Shown here piece after piece: positions 60,960-64,000 of a stretch of 64,000 bases of DNA. Each line of letters starts with the position of its first letter. The first letter of the stretch is position 1. Below the pieces are notes generated by a model that saw only the letters and a program-made list of their open reading frames with translations, was not told where the DNA came from and did no database searches. Both the position numbers and the translations under genes were made by a program. The stretch lies in the NCBI GenBank assembly GCA_965660875.1, contig CBFIBQ010000007.1, positions 60,236 through 124,235 of the forward strand, written 5' to 3'. This DNA is from UBA6770 sp965660875. GTDB taxonomy: Bacteria > Bacteroidota > Bacteroidia > Flavobacteriales_G > Salibacteraceae.

Positions 60960-61141
60960 ATATGGTTTGAGAGTTTTAAAGGGCCATGCTAACCGATAAA
61001 CCAACAGTTTATTAAGATTTTGAATTTGCTTTTTACACGAAAGGACATTCTTTTACAATAACTATCACAATGTTTAAGTATCAGTTATCCAAACAATGTA
61101 TTATATAATTTCAGTTTGCCAGCCTAAAGCCAACCTTATTC

Positions 61142-61300
61142 CGTCATTCCGTAAGAATAGTGGAACAGAATTTCAGCATGAAATTCTTTGAGACACTTCT
61201 ATACGGAATCTATATCTGTTATTGGTTATTTAGATTCCGTATAGAACTTTCGTTTTGATTTTTTTCTAAAAATCAACTCAAGTAGTCTTACGGAATGACG
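61142..61300. repeat. Nested inverted-repeat element (three hairpins inside an outer stem)
   Basis: Outer perfect 15-bp arms CGTCATTCCGTAAGA (61142-61156) and its reverse complement (61286-61300). Inside are three perfect hairpins: AGAATTTCA/TGAAATTCT (61167-61187, 3-nt loop), TTCTATACGGAATCTA with its complement (61197-61212 and 61231-61246, 18-nt loop), and TTGATTTTT/AAAAATCAA (61255-61276, 4-nt loop). The core TACGGAAT recurs in several arms. No open frame. The layout suggests a MITE- or REP-like mobile or structural element in the 547-bp rocD-rlmD gap; the remainder of that gap holds only a promoter box. Confidence 0.8.
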
Positions 61301-61448
61301 ACATCACACTAGAACGTATAACTGGTTCTTCGTGAATTTCGCTCGCTTTGATTGGATGCCAACCCCAATTCAAGGCTTAATATTTTGAACTATCTAAAAA
61401 GGAATTGAAAAGCTTGGAATAGCACGGTTATAAGATTAAGTTAATCCC

Positions 61449-61456
61449 TACTTTTG
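61449..61456 (+). promoter_or_regulatory. Candidate -7 box for rlmD
   Basis: TACTTTTG ends 8 bp before the rlmD ATG, implying an almost leaderless transcript. No TTG is found 20 nt upstream. Confidence 0.4.
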
Positions 61457-61464
61457 CTCTGTTT

Positions 61465-62877
61465 ATGGGAAGAAAAAAAGGCAGACACCCTCATATTGAG
61501 GAGCTAGAAATAATAGATGCAGGCGCTGAGGGAAAGGCCATTGGAAAGTACAACGAAAAGGTAGTTTTTGTGCCTTATGTGGTTCCAGGTGATATAGTTG
61601 ACGTTCAGGTTATTAAGAAACGAAAAAACTATATGGAAGGTCGCGTGACCAAAATCCATAAGAAAAGCGAACGACGTGTTGAACCGGTTTGTTCCCATTT
61701 CGGAATTTGTGGTGGTTGCAAATGGCAAAACTTGGGGTATGATGACCAGTTGATGTACAAACAAAAACAAGTAACCGACCACCTTACCCGCATTGGTAAA
61801 ATTGAATTACCTGAAATTCAACCCATTGTAGGTTCTCCTTCAACCGAATTTTACCGCAACAAATTAGAATTTACCTTCTCGAATAGCCGCTGGGTTACTG
61901 AAGAAGAAATTGCCAATAACGACGAAATAAAAGAACGCCGAGGAGTTGGTTTCCATATTCCTGGGCGCTTTGACAAAATATTGGACGTAGATAAATGCCA
62001 CTTGCAAGCAGATCCTTCTAATGCAGTTCGATTAGCAATTAAGGAGTTTGCTTTTGAAAACGATTTGTCCTTCTACAATGTGCGCGCCCACGAAGGACTG
62101 CTGCGTAACTTGATTATCCGTAACACCAACCTAGGCGAACTCATGGTATTGGTTTGTTTTGGCGCTGAGGAAGAAGAAAACATTAAACTGGTAATGGAGC
62201 ACTTAAAAGCGACATTTCCAGCCATTACGAGCCTCATGTACGTTATCAATACCAAACAAAACGATACCATTTACGATTTGGACGTTCAGCTATTTGCAGG
62301 CAAAGACCATATCGTGGAGGAAATGGAAGGGTTGAAATTTAAAATTGGCCCCAAATCCTTTTTCCAAACGAACAGCACCCAAGCACTCAAATTGTACGAA
62401 ATCACCAGAAAACTAGCCAATATACAAGAAGAGCAAGTAGTTTACGATTTGTATACCGGTACTGGAACCATTGCGAATTTCGTAGCTAAATACGCCAAAC
62501 ATGTGGTGGGTATCGAATCGGTTCCTGAAGCGATTGAAGACGCCAAACTAAACTCCGAAAACAACGGTATTGAAAACACCAGCTTTTATGCTGGTGATAT
62601 GAAGGACATTTTTACCGCTGATTTTATTGCCGAAAATGGCAAACCCGATATTATCATTACTGACCCACCCCGTGCAGGTATGCACACCAATGTGGTTGAG
62701 GTTATGCTGGAACTAAAAGCGCCAAGAATTGTTTATGTAAGCTGCAACGCAGCTACTCAAGCTCGTGATTTACAATTGCTGGATACTAAATACCAAGTAA
62801 CGCATGTGCAACCGGTTGATATGTTCCCGCATACACATCATGTGGAGAACGTGGTGGTGTTGGAGTTGAGGGATTAG
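61465..62877 (+). CDS. rlmD: 23S rRNA (uracil-5-)-methyltransferase, RlmD-type
   Basis: 470 residues. N-terminal TRAM domain (about 10-68, GAEGKAIGKYNEKVVFVPYV), iron-sulphur ligands C76, C82, C85 (CSHFGICGGCKWQ) and C178, a SAM site (YDLYTGTGTIANFVAKY), the DPPRAG motif, and the catalytic C427 in YVSCNAATQARDL. It methylates C5 of a uracil in 23S rRNA, or possibly in tRNA, as the RlmD/RlmC/TrmA subfamilies are hard to separate without alignment. Single gene. Confidence 0.92.
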   Translation: MGRKKGRHPHIEELEIIDAGAEGKAIGKYNEKVVFVPYVVPGDIVDVQVIKKRKNYMEGRVTKIHKKSERRVEPVCSHFGICGGCKWQNLGYDDQLMYKQKQVTDHLTRIGKIELPEIQPIVGSPSTEFYRNKLEFTFSNSRWVTEEEIANNDEIKERRGVGFHIPGRFDKILDVDKCHLQADPSNAVRLAIKEFAFENDLSFYNVRAHEGLLRNLIIRNTNLGELMVLVCFGAEEEENIKLVMEHLKATFPAITSLMYVINTKQNDTIYDLDVQLFAGKDHIVEEMEGLKFKIGPKSFFQTNSTQALKLYEITRKLANIQEEQVVYDLYTGTGTIANFVAKYAKHVVGIESVPEAIEDAKLNSENNGIENTSFYAGDMKDIFTADFIAENGKPDIIITDPPRAGMHTNVVEVMLELKAPRIVYVSCNAATQARDLQLLDTKYQVTHVQPVDMFPHTHHVENVVVLELRD

Positions 62878-62989
62878 ACTATTTGGCAAGTTACCTTCTT
62901 GCGGTTGTGTCCAATTCATTTCTTATTTTTAAGCTTTGAAATTTGTAGAAAATACTAACTATTTTTAAGTGATTAAAAATTCTTATACT

Positions 62990-63076
62990 GCACATAACCA
63001 AACAATTAAACGGTAAATTAGTCAAAAAATATAATAAATATAAACGCACCCACATGTTTAGCCACTAGTTAGCTGC
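62990..63076. other. Candidate attC-like recombination site before the RDD gene
   Basis: GCACATAAC at 62990-62998 and GTTAGCTGC at 63068-63076 are imperfect inverted arms (two mismatches), with TAAC and GTTAG core-like ends as in integron attC sites. The exact complement GCAGCTAAC occurs after the RDD gene. The region between rlmD and RDD (62878-63102) otherwise holds no gene. Confidence 0.35.
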
Positions 63077-63102
63077 AAGCTGAAAAAAGACAACGAACAA
63101 AC

Positions 63103-63981
63103 ATGACAGGAACAAAAGACAAAGTAACCATTGGACTCAGATTAGCTTCAATGTTGGTTGACCACTTCGCAATGACATTCATAATGATGTTTATCGTTAT
63201 GCCAGGATTTGCGGTAAGTATGTTTGACGCATTTAATCTTGACCATGAACCGAGTTCGGTAGGGTTTGGTGGAATGTCATTTCTGTTTGCTTTTGGCTTC
63301 TCCGCCTACTTCAATAAAGACATTTTTAACGGACGAAGTCCTGCAAAGAGAATTCTTAAAATGCAGGTCATTGACAACAAAACAGGAGAAGTGGCAAATC
63401 CTTTGAAATGCTTAGCAAGGAACTTAACCATTGTGCTATGGCCCTTAGAATTAATCTTTGTCCTAATCGACCCTAAGAGACGACTTGGCGACAAAATCGC
63501 AGGAACACGAATTGACTATGTCGAAAATCCAGAAAAAACTAAAATGGATTGGTCGAAATTCACAATTGCACTTTTGATAGCAATTAGTTTTTCTGTTCTC
63601 ATATCACTTCCGTTTACGCTTTTGAGTTCAAAATGGAAAACGGACAAAGTCGCCTATGTAGAACAGACTTATGACCAAAACAGAAGCAAGCAGATTAACA
63701 CTCTATTTGAGACACAACTTGACGGGTTAATAAGAGAAGCAGACTTTAAGTTTTACGACCAAATTGAAAATGACGATAGAAAGTACGTAGCAGGTATTCT
63801 CTACTTCGCCAACCGCAGTGACTATGACAATTTTGAAGAATCAGAACAGAAAATTTCCGATTTACTGACTTCTGAGTTTTCGTTGGAGAGTCATGTTTGT
63901 TTTTTAAAGTTCGTCTATAAAGAACCGGGAAGTATGAGTACAAGCCAGAAACTTTATGACTCAAGAAAAGAAGAAAAATAA
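63103..63981 (+). CDS. RDD-family membrane protein, probably cassette-borne
   Basis: 292 residues. RDD domain from residue 10 (IGLRLASMLVDHFAMTFIMM) with three membrane segments and the conserved DPKRRLGDKIAGTRI. A further helix (KFTIALLIAISFSVLISLPF, about 150-170) and a C-terminal soluble part of about 110 residues with two acidic patches follow; that tail matches nothing I know. Asp codons are almost all GAC, unlike neighbouring genes which prefer GAT, and the gene is flanked by inverted 9-mers, both signs of recent acquisition. Confidence 0.75.
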   Translation: MTGTKDKVTIGLRLASMLVDHFAMTFIMMFIVMPGFAVSMFDAFNLDHEPSSVGFGGMSFLFAFGFSAYFNKDIFNGRSPAKRILKMQVIDNKTGEVANPLKCLARNLTIVLWPLELIFVLIDPKRRLGDKIAGTRIDYVENPEKTKMDWSKFTIALLIAISFSVLISLPFTLLSSKWKTDKVAYVEQTYDQNRSKQINTLFETQLDGLIREADFKFYDQIENDDRKYVAGILYFANRSDYDNFEESEQKISDLLTSEFSLESHVCFLKFVYKEPGSMSTSQKLYDSRKEEK

Positions 63982-63988
63982 AAAGCCA

Positions 63989-64000
63989 GCAGCTAACAAA
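63989..64000. other. Left end of a second attC-like site
   Basis: GCAGCTAACAAA at the window edge; GCAGCTAAC (63989-63997) is the exact reverse complement of GTTAGCTGC at 63068-63076. It follows the RDD stop by 8 bp. The rest is outside the window. Confidence 0.35.

Overview
The window is a chromosomal segment from an AT-rich member of the Bacteroidota, most likely a Flavobacteriales relative. The evidence is: secreted proteins with type IX secretion (T9SS) C-terminal sorting domains, repeated promoter boxes of the Bacteroidota form TAnnTTTG (twice with TTG exactly 20 nt upstream), few Shine-Dalgarno sequences, a complete MoxR/Bat operon, DUF1684 and Reg_prop/Y_Y_Y proteins, and rpsF-rpsR-rplI without an ssb/priB gene between. 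Genus and species cannot be read from it.

Left third (1-16037, minus strand): one tightly packed unit reading right to left. It encodes a 165-aa T9SS-sorted protein, a 3102-aa repeat-built fibre protein, two shorter tail-fibre-like proteins ending in S74 (endosialidase-type) self-cleaving chaperone domains, and the start of a type II NADH dehydrogenase cut by the window edge. No phage head, tail, lysis or integration gene is present, so these look like host cell-surface fibres. This is the most accessory-looking and least understood part. It carries a 252-bp tandem duplication, a 51-bp (17-residue) repeat array, recurring module linkers, a lectin-like C-terminus, and small palindromes sitting between doubled signal-peptide segments in two of the genes.

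16 kb to 30 kb: mostly housekeeping. A DEDDh exonuclease/GIY-YIG protein converges on a DEAD-box helicase. dnaX is split by an A10 run containing the heptamer A AAA AAG, with a stop two codons later, so gamma and tau probably arise by slippage. Then come rpsF-rpsR-rplI with a strong terminator, dps, two M1 peptidases, a TlpA-like lipoprotein, gatB and a MazG-like pyrophosphohydrolase.

30 kb to 46 kb (plus strand): the MoxR-DUF58-BatA/B/C/D/E operon, ilvE, a TonB-dependent receptor with a DUF1684 lipoprotein, and a Reg_prop/Y_Y_Y sensor that ends in membrane helices instead of a histidine kinase. 46 kb to 50 kb (minus strand): purine nucleoside phosphorylase with two glycosyltransferases of the arsenosugar-associated families, a tandem universal stress protein, an unlisted 57-aa membrane protein, and an FNR-like regulator with N-terminal cysteines whose promoter overlaps an FNR-like palindrome.

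50 kb to the right edge: a 2-oxoacid dehydrogenase E2, a PorE-like TPR/PD40/double-OmpA protein, a second DEDDh exonuclease, an FAH-family enzyme, a MORN-repeat protein, a lipoprotein, a T9SS-sorted subtilase, a WG-repeat protein, rocD and rlmD. Between rocD and rlmD lies a 159-bp nested inverted-repeat element. The last kilobase holds an RDD-family gene with GAC-rich codon use, flanked by GTTAGCTGC and its reverse complement, resembling a gene cassette of an integron-like array.
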